From NCBI RefSeq assembly GCF_000716535.1, contig NZ_JNWV01000069.1, forward strand, positions 1 to 43,231: a stretch of 43,231 bases of DNA. The letters are read 5' to 3'. Position numbers and translations under genes: made by a program. Below the pieces are notes generated by a model that was given only the letters and a program-made list of their open reading frames with translations, did no database searches and had not been told where the DNA came from. Below, piece after piece: positions 1 through 7,461 of the stretch. This DNA comes from Streptomyces flaveolus. GTDB lineage: Bacteria; Actinomycetota; Actinomycetes; Streptomycetales; Streptomycetaceae. Position 1 is the stretch's first letter. The number at the start of each line of letters is the position of its first letter.

Positions 1-592
1 CCCTCGATCAGGCCGATGCGCCAGCGGTAGTTGTAGAGGACGATGGCGGCGTAGTCGGGGTTGTGGAAGGCCTGGGCGGTGCGGTCGAAGGTGGCGTCGT
101 CGAACTTCCAGTTGGGGGAGACGACGGTCCACACGTAACGGCACAGCGCTATGCGGTCGTCGAGGTTCTCCATGGCCTTCTTGCCGCGGGGGGTGGCGAA
201 GTACCACTGGTACCACCAGAGGTGTTCGACGGCCGGGGCGGCGGGCGCCAGCTGTGCCTTGACGTTGGTGATGAGGTAACCGCTGGTGGAGACCAGGGCC
301 TTGACGCGCTCGGGCCACAGGGCGGCCAGCCGTGCAGCAGGATGACCACCGGGCCGTGCGCCGGGCCGGCCTCGGCGTAGCCGATGTCGAGGACGCCCGC
401 CTTGACCTGCTTCAGCGCGGGGAAGGTGGTGTGCGTGCCGGGAGTGACGGGAGGCACGGTGGGAGCGGGCCCACCTCTCGTCTGGTGCGAGGCGGCAGTG
501 GCGGACGCCTGGTTCCGCAGGCCGGACAGCGAGACCGCCGCCGCGCCGGTGCCCAGGCCGACAGCCTTGCTGAAAGTACGCCTCTTGATCAT
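1..592 (-). pseudogene. Secreted alpha/beta hydrolase (epoxide-hydrolase-like), internally deleted; runs off the window
   Basis: The start ATG at 592 follows GGAGG with a 7-nt spacer. The N-terminus (MIKRRTFSKAVGLGTGAAAV) looks like a twin-arginine signal, and the frame then reads into the oxyanion-hole region VVILLHGWP near residue 90. At about 321-332 the frame breaks. The other reading frame continues as LAALWPERVKALVSTSGYLI, WWYQWYFATPRGKKAMENLD and NWKFDDATFDRTAQAFHNPD down to position 1. In this family about 80 residues, including the nucleophile elbow, lie between those two blocks, so they appear deleted with a frameshift. The join lies in a GGCTGGCC-like stretch, which suggests microhomology-mediated deletion (inference). 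The protein cannot be active as encoded. The 3' end is outside the window. Confidence 0.8.
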
Positions 593-1104
593 CTGAAATC
601 CTCCGTGGTGCGTTTCTCCGGTGACCGGTCCGCGCCCGGGAACGCCCGGGAACTCGCGAAGGGAGTCCCCTGTGCCGGGCAGTGGTGCACAGGCCGCTCC
701 TCCCGTGGCTGGGCCGGCGGTACACACGTTCGTCCGCGACAAAAACGGACACATCCGTCACTCGACGGTACGACGCGCACGGCGACACCGCCGTCCCGCG
801 CGCCTCATGTACGACCGACCCCGGAAGCGAAACCGCAGGTGGCGGGCCGTACGGCGCCCCGCCCGCCCAAGCCGGATCCCCCTGTCGTCGGGACCGGCGG
901 CGGCGAGACCCGCGATCCGGCGCACGTCCGCAGCACCGCCGGGGACATTGTCATGGGCCTGAATAAAAGAAGGAAGGATGAAGTAAGCAAATCGGACATA
1001 GATGACTATTGCTTGATATAAAGATCACGTGAAGGCGTGACCGGTCCAGGGGTGGGCGGTACGGCCGCGCCGGTTGTCTGAGATTGGAGCTTCTAAGGAG
1101 AGGC
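593..1104. other. Intergenic region with an AT-rich island upstream of the polysaccharide locus
   Basis: I see no convincing gene in these 512 bases. Positions 957-1026 are strikingly AT-rich against the GC-rich background and contain TATAAA-like sequence near 1015-1021. This is a plausible promoter/regulatory region for the gene at 1105, but no confident -35/-10 pair can be named. Confidence 0.35.
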
Positions 1105-2577
1105 ATGCGGCCCTTCAGAATCACGGCAACCCGACAGGCGCCGGTTCCCGTGTCGCGTCGGCCGACCCATCCGGAAGGCACCCAGGCACGCTGGTACGGC
1201 CCCCTGTCCGTCTGTGTGGATCTGGCCGGCGCGGCACTGCCGGTCACGGCGGCGATCGTAGAGGTCCACGAACCCCACCCCCTGCGCCTGGCGGCCGTCG
1301 CCGCCCTGGTGTGGCCGCTGATCAGGGTGGTCGGCAAGCGGTACACACCCTCCGCCTGGGGCGACGGCGGCGGTCTGGCAGCCGTTCTCAGGGACTGGCT
1401 GCTGCTGGTCGGCGCGCTGGCGACGCTGCGTGTGCTGTGCGGGCTGGAGAGCGTGCCGGCCGAAGCCTTCACGGCGCTGATCCCCGCGCTGGTCCTCACC
1501 GCGGCCTGCCACAAGGTGATCCACCGTCATCTGCTGGCCGCCCGCCGCAACGGCCGCGCGCTGCGCCACGTCGTGGTGGTCGGCGAGGGCGCGACGATCG
1601 ACGCGGTGGTCGGTCAGCTGGCCCAGCGCACCGACCACGAGTACGTCATCGTGGGCTGCTGCCCGGTCGGGGAGGACGAGGTGCTCTCCGGTGTTCCCGT
1701 GTACGCGCGGCTGCCCCGAGAGGAGCCCGGCACCCCCGACGAGGACGCCGCCACGGTGCTCGGGGCGGCCGACGAACTCTCCGCCGACCTGGTCTTCGTG
1801 GCGCCGGACCGCCACCTGTCGGGCGAGCGGCTGCGCCGGCTGTCCTGGTCGATGCACGACCGGGGCTGCCCCATGGTCGTGCTGCCCGGCATCGTCGAGG
1901 TCGCCCGCCGGCGGGTCCGGCTCACCTCGGCGTCCGGACTCACCCTGCTGCACATCTCACCGCCGCTGCGCCGTGGCATGCCGGCCCTGCTGAAGACCGC
2001 CGTGGACCGCGTGGGGGCGCTGCTGCTGATCGTGCTGCTCTCCCCGCTGCTGTTCCTGCTGGCGCTGGCCGTGCGGCTCGGCTCACCCGGTCCCGCCTTC
2101 TACCGACAGATCCGGGTCGGGCAGTACAACAGGCCGTTCCCGATGTGGAAGTTCCGCACGATGGTGGTCGACGCGGACCGGCTGAAGGACGAGCTGGAGG
2201 CGGCGAACGAGAACGACGGCCACATGTTCAAGATGCGCCGCGATCCCCGGGTCACGCCCCTGGGGCGCGTGCTGCGCCGCTACTCGCTGGACGAGCTGCC
2301 CCAGCTGTTCAACGTCCTCCTCGGCCACATGTCCCTGGTCGGCCCGCGCCCCCCGGTGCCGGAGGAGGTCGTCAAGTACAACCCGGTGGAGATGCGCCGG
2401 CTGCACGTCAAGCCGGGCCTGACCGGGCTGTGGCAGGTGAGCGGGCGGTCGGACCTGTCCTGGCACGAGACGGTCTCGCTCGACCTGCGCTATGTCGACA
2501 ACTGGTCCCCGTCCATGGACATGAACGTGATGGCCCGCACCGTACGCGCGGTGCTGAACGGCCAGGGCGCCTACTGA
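1105..2577 (+). CDS. Polyprenyl-phosphate sugar-1-phosphate transferase (initiating glycosyltransferase of an exopolysaccharide)
   Basis: Expected to transfer a sugar-1-phosphate from a nucleotide sugar to undecaprenyl phosphate at the membrane, the first step in Wzx/Wzy polysaccharide assembly. The 490-residue protein has hydrophobic N-terminal segments, a middle nucleotide-binding-like region (VVVVGEGATIDAVVGQL), a membrane segment (GALLLIVLLSPLLFLLALAV) and the bacterial sugar transferase domain with KFRTMVVDAD, SLDELPQLFNVLLGHMSLVG and PRPPVPEEV, closed by KPGLTGLWQVSGRSDLSW. That is the layout of WbaP/WcaJ-type enzymes. ATG 1105 was chosen because AAGGAG sits 4-5 nt upstream; a TTG at 1084 is in frame but lacks a site. 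It heads the plus-strand set 1105-4485. The sugar cannot be predicted. Confidence 0.9.
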   Translation: MRPFRITATRQAPVPVSRRPTHPEGTQARWYGPLSVCVDLAGAALPVTAAIVEVHEPHPLRLAAVAALVWPLIRVVGKRYTPSAWGDGGGLAAVLRDWLLLVGALATLRVLCGLESVPAEAFTALIPALVLTAACHKVIHRHLLAARRNGRALRHVVVVGEGATIDAVVGQLAQRTDHEYVIVGCCPVGEDEVLSGVPVYARLPREEPGTPDEDAATVLGAADELSADLVFVAPDRHLSGERLRRLSWSMHDRGCPMVVLPGIVEVARRRVRLTSASGLTLLHISPPLRRGMPALLKTAVDRVGALLLIVLLSPLLFLLALAVRLGSPGPAFYRQIRVGQYNRPFPMWKFRTMVVDADRLKDELEAANENDGHMFKMRRDPRVTPLGRVLRRYSLDELPQLFNVLLGHMSLVGPRPPVPEEVVKYNPVEMRRLHVKPGLTGLWQVSGRSDLSWHETVSLDLRYVDNWSPSMDMNVMARTVRAVLNGQGAY

Positions 2578-2716
2578 AGTTCCTCCATCCGGGCAAGCCT
2601 GCCGTCAACACGCGTCGATCGCGGCGGGTTCGCCTCCCGGGGCGTGAAGGATCACGCGAAGGATCACCGAGCTGAACGCCTCGGCCCTCGGGAAGGAACC
2701 CGGAAGGAACACCGTC

Positions 2717-3277
2717 ATGGCGCAGACCGCAGCCGCTCCGCACCGGCCCGTCGTGGAGCGATCCCTGCGCGGCTTCACCGGGGCCGGGTACGACAAGGGG
2801 CGCCCCCTGCTCGTACAGGCCGCCTGGTTCGCCGTCCTCCACCTGGTCTTCGTCAAGTGGTGGTGCCCGGACCGCTGGCGCCCGGTGCTGCTGCGCGCCT
2901 TCGGCGCCCGGGTCGGACGGCGCGTGCTGATCCGGCACGGGGTGCGGGTGCACTGGCCGTGGAAGCTGGAGGTCGGCGACGACGTGTGGATCGGCGAGGA
3001 GGCCTGGATCCTCAACCTCGAACCCGTCACGATCGGCAGCGACTGCTGTGTCTCCCAGGGCGCGTTGCTGTGCACGGGCAGCCATCGCGCCCGTTCCGCC
3101 ACGTTCGAGTTCGACAACGGCCCCATCCGGCTGGAGCCGGGAAGCTGGGTCGCGGCCCGTGCCGTCGTCCTGCGCGGTGTCACGGTCGGCCGGGGCGCCG
3201 TGGTGGGCGCCGGCGCCGTCGCCCACCGGGACCTCGCGCCCGGCGCGGTCCTGACGACGAAGGGACGTACGGCATGA
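2717..3277 (+). CDS. WcaF-like hexapeptide-repeat acetyltransferase
   Basis: A 186-residue acyltransferase of the left-handed beta-helix family. It resembles the colanic-acid O-acetyltransferase WcaF type, which decorates exopolysaccharide sugars from acetyl-CoA. Visible signs are the hexapeptide pattern (VGRRVLIRHGVRV, IGEEAWI, IGSDCCVSQGALL, VAARAVVLRGVTVGRGAVVG) and the family signature CTGSHRARSATFEF with a probable catalytic His. The start ATG 2717 follows GGAAGGAAC. The 139-bp gap before it carries two direct copies of GAAGGATCAC (2646-2655 and 2658-2667) of unknown meaning. Its stop overlaps the next start (ATGA at 3274-3277), so the two genes are translationally coupled. The acceptor sugar is unknown. 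Confidence 0.85.
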   Translation: MAQTAAAPHRPVVERSLRGFTGAGYDKGRPLLVQAAWFAVLHLVFVKWWCPDRWRPVLLRAFGARVGRRVLIRHGVRVHWPWKLEVGDDVWIGEEAWILNLEPVTIGSDCCVSQGALLCTGSHRARSATFEFDNGPIRLEPGSWVAARAVVLRGVTVGRGAVVGAGAVAHRDLAPGAVLTTKGRTA

Positions 3278-4485
3278 GACTGCTCCACGTGGTCACGCTC
3301 ATCAGCGACGACGGTGCCTTCGGCGGTCCGCCGAGCGTCGCGGTCGCCCAGGCGCGGGAGCTGGCCGCACGCGGTCACGACGTCGCGCTGATGTCGCTGT
3401 GGCGGGGCAGCGGCCGGGCACCGGAGCGCATCGGCACCGTCCGGCTGCGCTCCCGTCCGGCCCGTACACTGCTGCCGGGGCGGGGCTTCATCGGCCTGCT
3501 GCACCCCCTCCTCGTACGCGATCTGTGGCGGGCCATGGGCGGCACCGAGGTCGTGCACGTGCACGCGGGGCGCGACCTGGTATCCCTGTCCGCCCTCGCC
3601 GTCGCCGCCCTGCGCCGCGTGACCTGTGTGGCGCAGACGCACGGCATGGTGGAGCCGCGCACCGCGCTCCCCGTCCGGCTGTTCGACCTGCTGTACCTGC
3701 CGTTGCTGCGCCGGGCGCGCGCCTGCTGCGTGCTGACCGAGCAGGAACGCGGGCTGGTGGCGCGGGTGCTGGGGCCGGACGGCCCGCCGCTGCGGATCCT
3801 GCCCAACGGCATCGAGCCGGGCCCGCCCGAACCGGCGCCGCGGCAGCCGCGCGCACCGCACGTGCTGTTCCTGGCCCGGCTGCATCCCCGTAAGCGTCCC
3901 GAGGCCTTCGTGGAGATGGCCGCGCTGGTCCACAAGGAGATGCCCGAGGCCCGCTTCACGCTGTACGGCCCGGACGACGGATCGCTGCCCGCCGTGCGCC
4001 GGCTCATCGAGGAGGGGCCCGCGGGTGTGGTCCGCTACGGCGGTGCGCTCGACCCCGGCAAGGCGCGCGAGGCGTACCGGACGGCGGCCGTCCATGTACT
4101 GGCGAGCGTGAACGAGCCGTTCGGCATGACGGTCATCGAGGCGCTGGCCGCCGGCACGCCCGTGGTCTGCACCGACACCTGCGGCATCGCCGACGAGCTG
4201 GCCCGCCGCGGCGCCGCACTCGTCACCGACGGCAGTCCCGAGTCCATGGCGGCAGCGGTCCGCCGGCTGCTCGGCGACCCGGAGCTGTGCGCCCGGATGG
4301 CGGAAGCCGGCCGCCGCGTGGTCGAGGACGTCTACTCCATCGGCGCGGTGGCGGACCGGCTGGAGGAGATCTACCGGGGCAGCCGCCGGGACGAGCCCGT
4401 CGGCCCGGGCGGTACGGATGACGGCGTACGTCCACCCGACGGCCACCCCCGGCAGGAGCCGGCCGCGACGACCCCGACCGGCTGA
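3274..4485 (+). CDS. GT4-family glycosyltransferase
   Basis: A retaining glycosyltransferase with GT-B fold, expected to act at the inner membrane face on the lipid-linked oligosaccharide. The 403 residues show an N-terminal GT4 domain (LLHVVTLISDDGAFGGPPS, HVHAGRD, QTHGMVEP), a nucleotide-sugar-binding C-domain (LFLARLHPRKRPEAF, FTLYGPDDG) and the EX7E-type motif EPFGMTVIEALAAGTPVV. The start overlaps the acetyltransferase stop. The C-terminal 35 residues are low-complexity and rich in Pro/Gly/Arg. It is the only intact glycosyltransferase of the locus in this window besides the initiating enzyme. The sugar donor cannot be named. Confidence 0.88.
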   Translation: MRLLHVVTLISDDGAFGGPPSVAVAQARELAARGHDVALMSLWRGSGRAPERIGTVRLRSRPARTLLPGRGFIGLLHPLLVRDLWRAMGGTEVVHVHAGRDLVSLSALAVAALRRVTCVAQTHGMVEPRTALPVRLFDLLYLPLLRRARACCVLTEQERGLVARVLGPDGPPLRILPNGIEPGPPEPAPRQPRAPHVLFLARLHPRKRPEAFVEMAALVHKEMPEARFTLYGPDDGSLPAVRRLIEEGPAGVVRYGGALDPGKAREAYRTAAVHVLASVNEPFGMTVIEALAAGTPVVCTDTCGIADELARRGAALVTDGSPESMAAAVRRLLGDPELCARMAEAGRRVVEDVYSIGAVADRLEEIYRGSRRDEPVGPGGTDDGVRPPDGHPRQEPAATTPTG

Positions 4486-5120
4486 CCGCACGAGCCCGGC
4501 GGCGGATCATTCGGCGGGCATCCCGCGGGCGGCGGCCGCGTTCGACGTCCGTCGTGGTCACCCGGCCCTCCGAGCCCGCCGCCCGGTCGACGCCGAGGAC
4601 CGAGCCACACGGCAGCGGTACGCCACCTGACTCCGAGCGGCTTCGGCACACGTTCCGGGGCTGTGCCGGTCCATGTTGTCAGTGACGGCGCTCACGGACA
4701 GGCCCCCCTGCACCGGTCCGCGAACTCGCCCGCGCCGCTCCCCACCGCACACCGAGATCGTGCCGATCCGCGAGGCCGTCAGGGCGCTTTCGTGTGCGAC
4801 CCCTCCCGGCACAGGTCCGCGATCGTGTCGGTGTCGGTCTCCGGCGGGGTCGTGGCCGGTGGCGTGGGCCGGGCGGCCACCGGGAGGTGCCCGGTCACCG
4901 TCGGCGGCGGTTTCCGGCGGCGCCGCTCACGCCGCGGAGGATGTTCTCGAAGCGGGAGGCGCAGCCCTCCAGGGCGAACTCCCGTCCCCCGCACTCGACA
5001 AGCGCGCCCATCCACGAGACCGTCAGGGCGCGTTCGTGTGCGACCCCTCCCGGCACAGGCCCGCGATCGTGTCGGTGTCGGTCTCCGGCGGGGTCGTGGC
5101 CGGTGGCGTGGGCCGGGCGG
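4486..5120. other. Gene-poor spacer containing a displaced copy of a glycosyltransferase 3' end
   Basis: No intact gene is supported here. 4774-4984 is a near-identical copy of 5018-5227, the remnant 3' part of the minus-strand glycosyltransferase gene. 4486-4773 shows nothing recognisable on either strand. 4985-5017 links the two copies and reads in frame (minus strand) into the copy at 4774-4984. Confidence 0.6.
4774..4984 (-). repeat. Direct repeat copy 1 (duplicated glycosyltransferase 3' end)
   Basis: About 210 bp nearly identical to 5018-5227, displaced by about 243-244 bp, with a handful of substitutions and a one-base length difference around 4890-4905. Read on the minus strand it encodes REFALEGCASRFENILRG followed by VSGAAGNRRRR and a stop, which resembles the C-terminus of a GT4 protein. 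Upstream in the same frame come VSWMGALVECGG (from 4985-5020). This copy has no intact gene body attached. Confidence 0.8.
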
Positions 5121-5227
5121 TCACGCGGGGTGCCCGGTCACCGTCGGCGGCGGTTTCCGGCGGCGCCGCTCACGCCGCGGAGGATGTTCTCGAAGCGGGA
5201 GGCGCAGCCCTCCAGGGCGAACTCCCG
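5018..5227 (-). repeat. Direct repeat copy 2 (fused out of frame to the glycosyltransferase gene)
   Basis: Second copy of the repeat, directly abutting the codons for FPPEEP of the minus-strand glycosyltransferase. The FPPEEP frame enters it out of phase, so the REFALEGC reading is lost and a foreign arginine- and proline-rich tail is read to a stop at 5121. The one-base difference from copy 1 shifts the shadow frame so that it ends earlier than in copy 1. Confidence 0.8.
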
Positions 5228-6254
5228 GCTCCTCCGGCGGGAAGACCGCCGACCCCGCCTGCCGGAGCAGCCGCGCGGCGAGGTTGTCGGCGGGCATCAG
5301 GCCGAGCACCGGCCGCCCGGCGCACAGATAGGACAGCGTCTTGGACGGGACCGAGAACTGCCCTGCCTCCGGGTCCAGCAGGACGACGAGGACGTCGCCC
5401 GTGCCGAGCACCTCGGGCAGCCGTTCGTACGGCTGGAAGGGCAGCAGGGTCAGGGCGACGCCCCGCGCCGCGGCGGCGTCCCTGAGGACGGGTACGGCGG
5501 GGCCGTCGTTGACGACGACGAGACGTACCGGAGTTCCCTGCTCGCGCAGTCGCTCGGCCAGCCGCACCAGCAGCGCCGGGTTGTGTTTCAGCCCGAGCGT
5601 GCCGGAGTACAGCATCGTCCGCACGTCGTCGAGACCGTGCTCCGCCGACCAGCCGTTGGCCCGTGCCACCGGGACGATCTCGTCCAGCGGCGCCCAGTTG
5701 GGGATGACGGTGACCTTGTCGGCGGTGCCCCACTGCTCGTGGACCCGTACGAACGAGTCGGCGATCACCACGATCGCCGCGGCCTGCCGCGCCGACCACT
5801 TCTCGCCCGCCTCGAACACCTTGGCCGCGAGCCCCATCGACTTGGCGACGTCGGCGGCGGCGAAGCTCTTGAGCGCGACCGCGGTCACGTCCTGGTGCCA
5901 CAGCACCCAGGGGATGCGCAGCCTCTTGAGGACGGCCGCGGTCACGGCCAGGACCGGGATCGGCAGGTTGGACAGCAGCGCCACGTCGGGTTTCTCGCGG
6001 CGGACCTGCCGGGCCAGTTCGAGACCCAGCCGGGTCTCCTGGCCGAGCCTGCGGAAGTAGTCCTCCTTGCGCAGCGTGACGCCGTCCCCGATGGTGGCGA
6101 AGCGCAGGCCCGCGGTGGGTGCGGCGAGGTCGCCCTTGCCGGAGACGTAGGCCGTGCACGTCGAGTGGACGACCTTGTGACCGCGGCGCGCCAGCTCCCG
6201 GCTGAGCTGGGCCTGGAACGGGTGGCCGCTGTAGTCGTGGACGAGGATCCTCAT
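5121..6254 (-). CDS. GT4-family glycosyltransferase with deleted and frameshifted C-terminus
   Basis: A 377-residue GT-B protein. The N-domain (MRILVHDYSGHPFQAQLSRE, LLSNLPIPVLAVTAAV) and most of the C-domain (VIPNWAPLDEIVPVARANGW, YSGTLGLKHNPALLVRL, LLPFQPYERLPEVLGTGDVL, VPSKTLSYLCAGRPVLGLMP) are intact up to SAVFPPEEP at about residue 340. From there the frame enters repeat copy 2 out of phase and yields about 38 unrelated residues (GVRPGGLRLPLREHPPRRER onward). The missing part is the final helical segment that packs back on the N-domain in GT-B enzymes, so activity is uncertain. It lies 29 bp downstream of the epimerase gene on the same strand, probably cotranscribed with it. It may be a pseudogene in the making. 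Confidence 0.75.
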   Translation of the reverse strand: MRILVHDYSGHPFQAQLSRELARRGHKVVHSTCTAYVSGKGDLAAPTAGLRFATIGDGVTLRKEDYFRRLGQETRLGLELARQVRREKPDVALLSNLPIPVLAVTAAVLKRLRIPWVLWHQDVTAVALKSFAAADVAKSMGLAAKVFEAGEKWSARQAAAIVVIADSFVRVHEQWGTADKVTVIPNWAPLDEIVPVARANGWSAEHGLDDVRTMLYSGTLGLKHNPALLVRLAERLREQGTPVRLVVVNDGPAVPVLRDAAAARGVALTLLPFQPYERLPEVLGTGDVLVVLLDPEAGQFSVPSKTLSYLCAGRPVLGLMPADNLAARLLRQAGSAVFPPEEPGVRPGGLRLPLREHPPRRERRRRKPPPTVTGHPA

Positions 6255-6283
6255 CGTCTCGTGTCCTCGCAACGCGTCGGGCG

Positions 6284-7264
6284 TCACTGGTGGGAGCGCT
6301 TGACCTGGTCGTAGACCCATGCGTAGGTCTGTTCCAGTCCGTCGGCCAGGGAGACCGACGGTTCCCAGCCGTGGATCTCGCGGATCAGGGTGTTGTCGGA
6401 GTTGCGGCCGCGCACGCCCTGGGGGGCGTCCAGCCGGTAGCTGCGCTCGCAGCGGATGCCCGCGATCTTCTCGACGATGTCGACGAGTTGGTTGATGGTC
6501 ACCAGCTCCGAGGAGCCGAGGTTGACCGGTTCGCCGCTGTCTCCCTTCATGATCATCTGGGTGCCGTGCAGGCAGTCGTCGATGTACATGAAGGAACGCG
6601 TCTGCCGGCCGTCGCCCCAGATCTCGATCCGGTGGTCGCCGGAGAGCACCGCCTCGGCCACCTTCCGGCACACCGCGGCGGGGGCCTTCTCCCGGCCGCC
6701 GGCCCATGTGCCGTGCGGTCCGTAGACGTTGTGGTAGCGGGCGACGCGGGTGGTGAACCCGTAGTCCTCCGCGTAGTGGCGGCACATGCGCTCGGAGAAG
6801 AGCTTCTCCCAGCCGTAGCCGTCCTCGGGCTGCGCCGGGTAGGCGTCCTCCTCGCGGAGCGCGGTGACGTTCGGGTCGGTCTGCTTGCCGGCGGCGTAGA
6901 CGCAGGCGGAGGAGGAGTAGAAGTAGCGCTCCACCCCGGCCTCGTGCGCGGCCTGCAGCATGTGGGTGCTGGTCAGGACGGACATCATGCAGGCGGCCTT
7001 GTTGTTCTCGATGAAGCCCATGCCGCCCATGTCGGCGGCCAGCATGTACACCTGCCGCGCGCCCCGGACGCCCGCGCGCGCGTTCTCCAGGAGCGACAGG
7101 TCGGCGATCACGTTCTCCGCGGCGTCGTGGACCTGGTACCACTCGTGCCGGGGCTTGATGTCGATGGAGCGGACGGTCAGCCCCTGGGCCAGGAGGGTGC
7201 CCACGAGATGGCCTCCGATGAATCCCCCGCCACCGGCAACGACGACGTCGACCTGCTTGCCCAT
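6284..7264 (-). CDS. NAD-dependent sugar epimerase, GDP-mannose 3,5-epimerase-like
   Basis: An extended-SDR nucleotide-sugar enzyme of 326 residues. It has a Rossmann motif at residues 11-17 (GGGGFIG), the catalytic Y150-x3-K154 (YGWEK), and the segments ADMGGMGFIENNKAACM (77-93) and YFYSSSACVYAAGKQ that are characteristic of GDP-mannose 3,5-epimerases, which make GDP-L-galactose/GDP-L-gulose. The start ATG 7264 has AAGGAG 6 nt upstream. It is first in a minus-strand pair with the glycosyltransferase at 6254 and diverges from the polymerase gene at 7462. It probably supplies a rare sugar nucleotide for the polysaccharide. Substrate assignment rests on motif resemblance only. Confidence 0.85.
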   Translation of the reverse strand: MGKQVDVVVAGGGGFIGGHLVGTLLAQGLTVRSIDIKPRHEWYQVHDAAENVIADLSLLENARAGVRGARQVYMLAADMGGMGFIENNKAACMMSVLTSTHMLQAAHEAGVERYFYSSSACVYAAGKQTDPNVTALREEDAYPAQPEDGYGWEKLFSERMCRHYAEDYGFTTRVARYHNVYGPHGTWAGGREKAPAAVCRKVAEAVLSGDHRIEIWGDGRQTRSFMYIDDCLHGTQMIMKGDSGEPVNLGSSELVTINQLVDIVEKIAGIRCERSYRLDAPQGVRGRNSDNTLIREIHGWEPSVSLADGLEQTYAWVYDQVKRSHQ

Positions 7265-7448
7265 GGGCAACTCCTTTGTCCGAAGATCGGATGGCCTGGT
7301 GCGATAAAGCAATGCACATTTGTCCCGATTTTCGGCAAATGGCACGCCGACCGGCCTCCCGGCGTCACCCGTTGACGGCGCTGTACGGACGGCCTCGCGC
7401 GAGCCTCGGATTCGCGCGCGCCTGTACGGCTTCATGAGGTACGGGCGC

Positions 7449-7454
7449 TATAAC
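7449..7454 (+). promoter_or_regulatory. Candidate -10 element for a leaderless Wzy transcript
   Basis: TATAAC lies exactly 7 nt before the ATG at 7462, and no Shine-Dalgarno sequence precedes that ATG. If this is the -10 box, transcription starts at or within a base of the start codon. No good -35 hexamer is seen. Confidence 0.4.
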
Positions 7455-7461
7455 CCTGTTG

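Noticed and set aside
601..1021. Several short open frames upstream of the sugar transferase gene
   Set aside because: Arg/Pro-rich translations, no ribosome-binding sites, no motifs.
4774..5227. Two long direct repeats considered as an insertion sequence or integration scar
   Set aside because: No terminal inverted repeats, transposase or target duplication; the repeat encodes a glycosyltransferase C-terminus, so it is a local tandem duplication.
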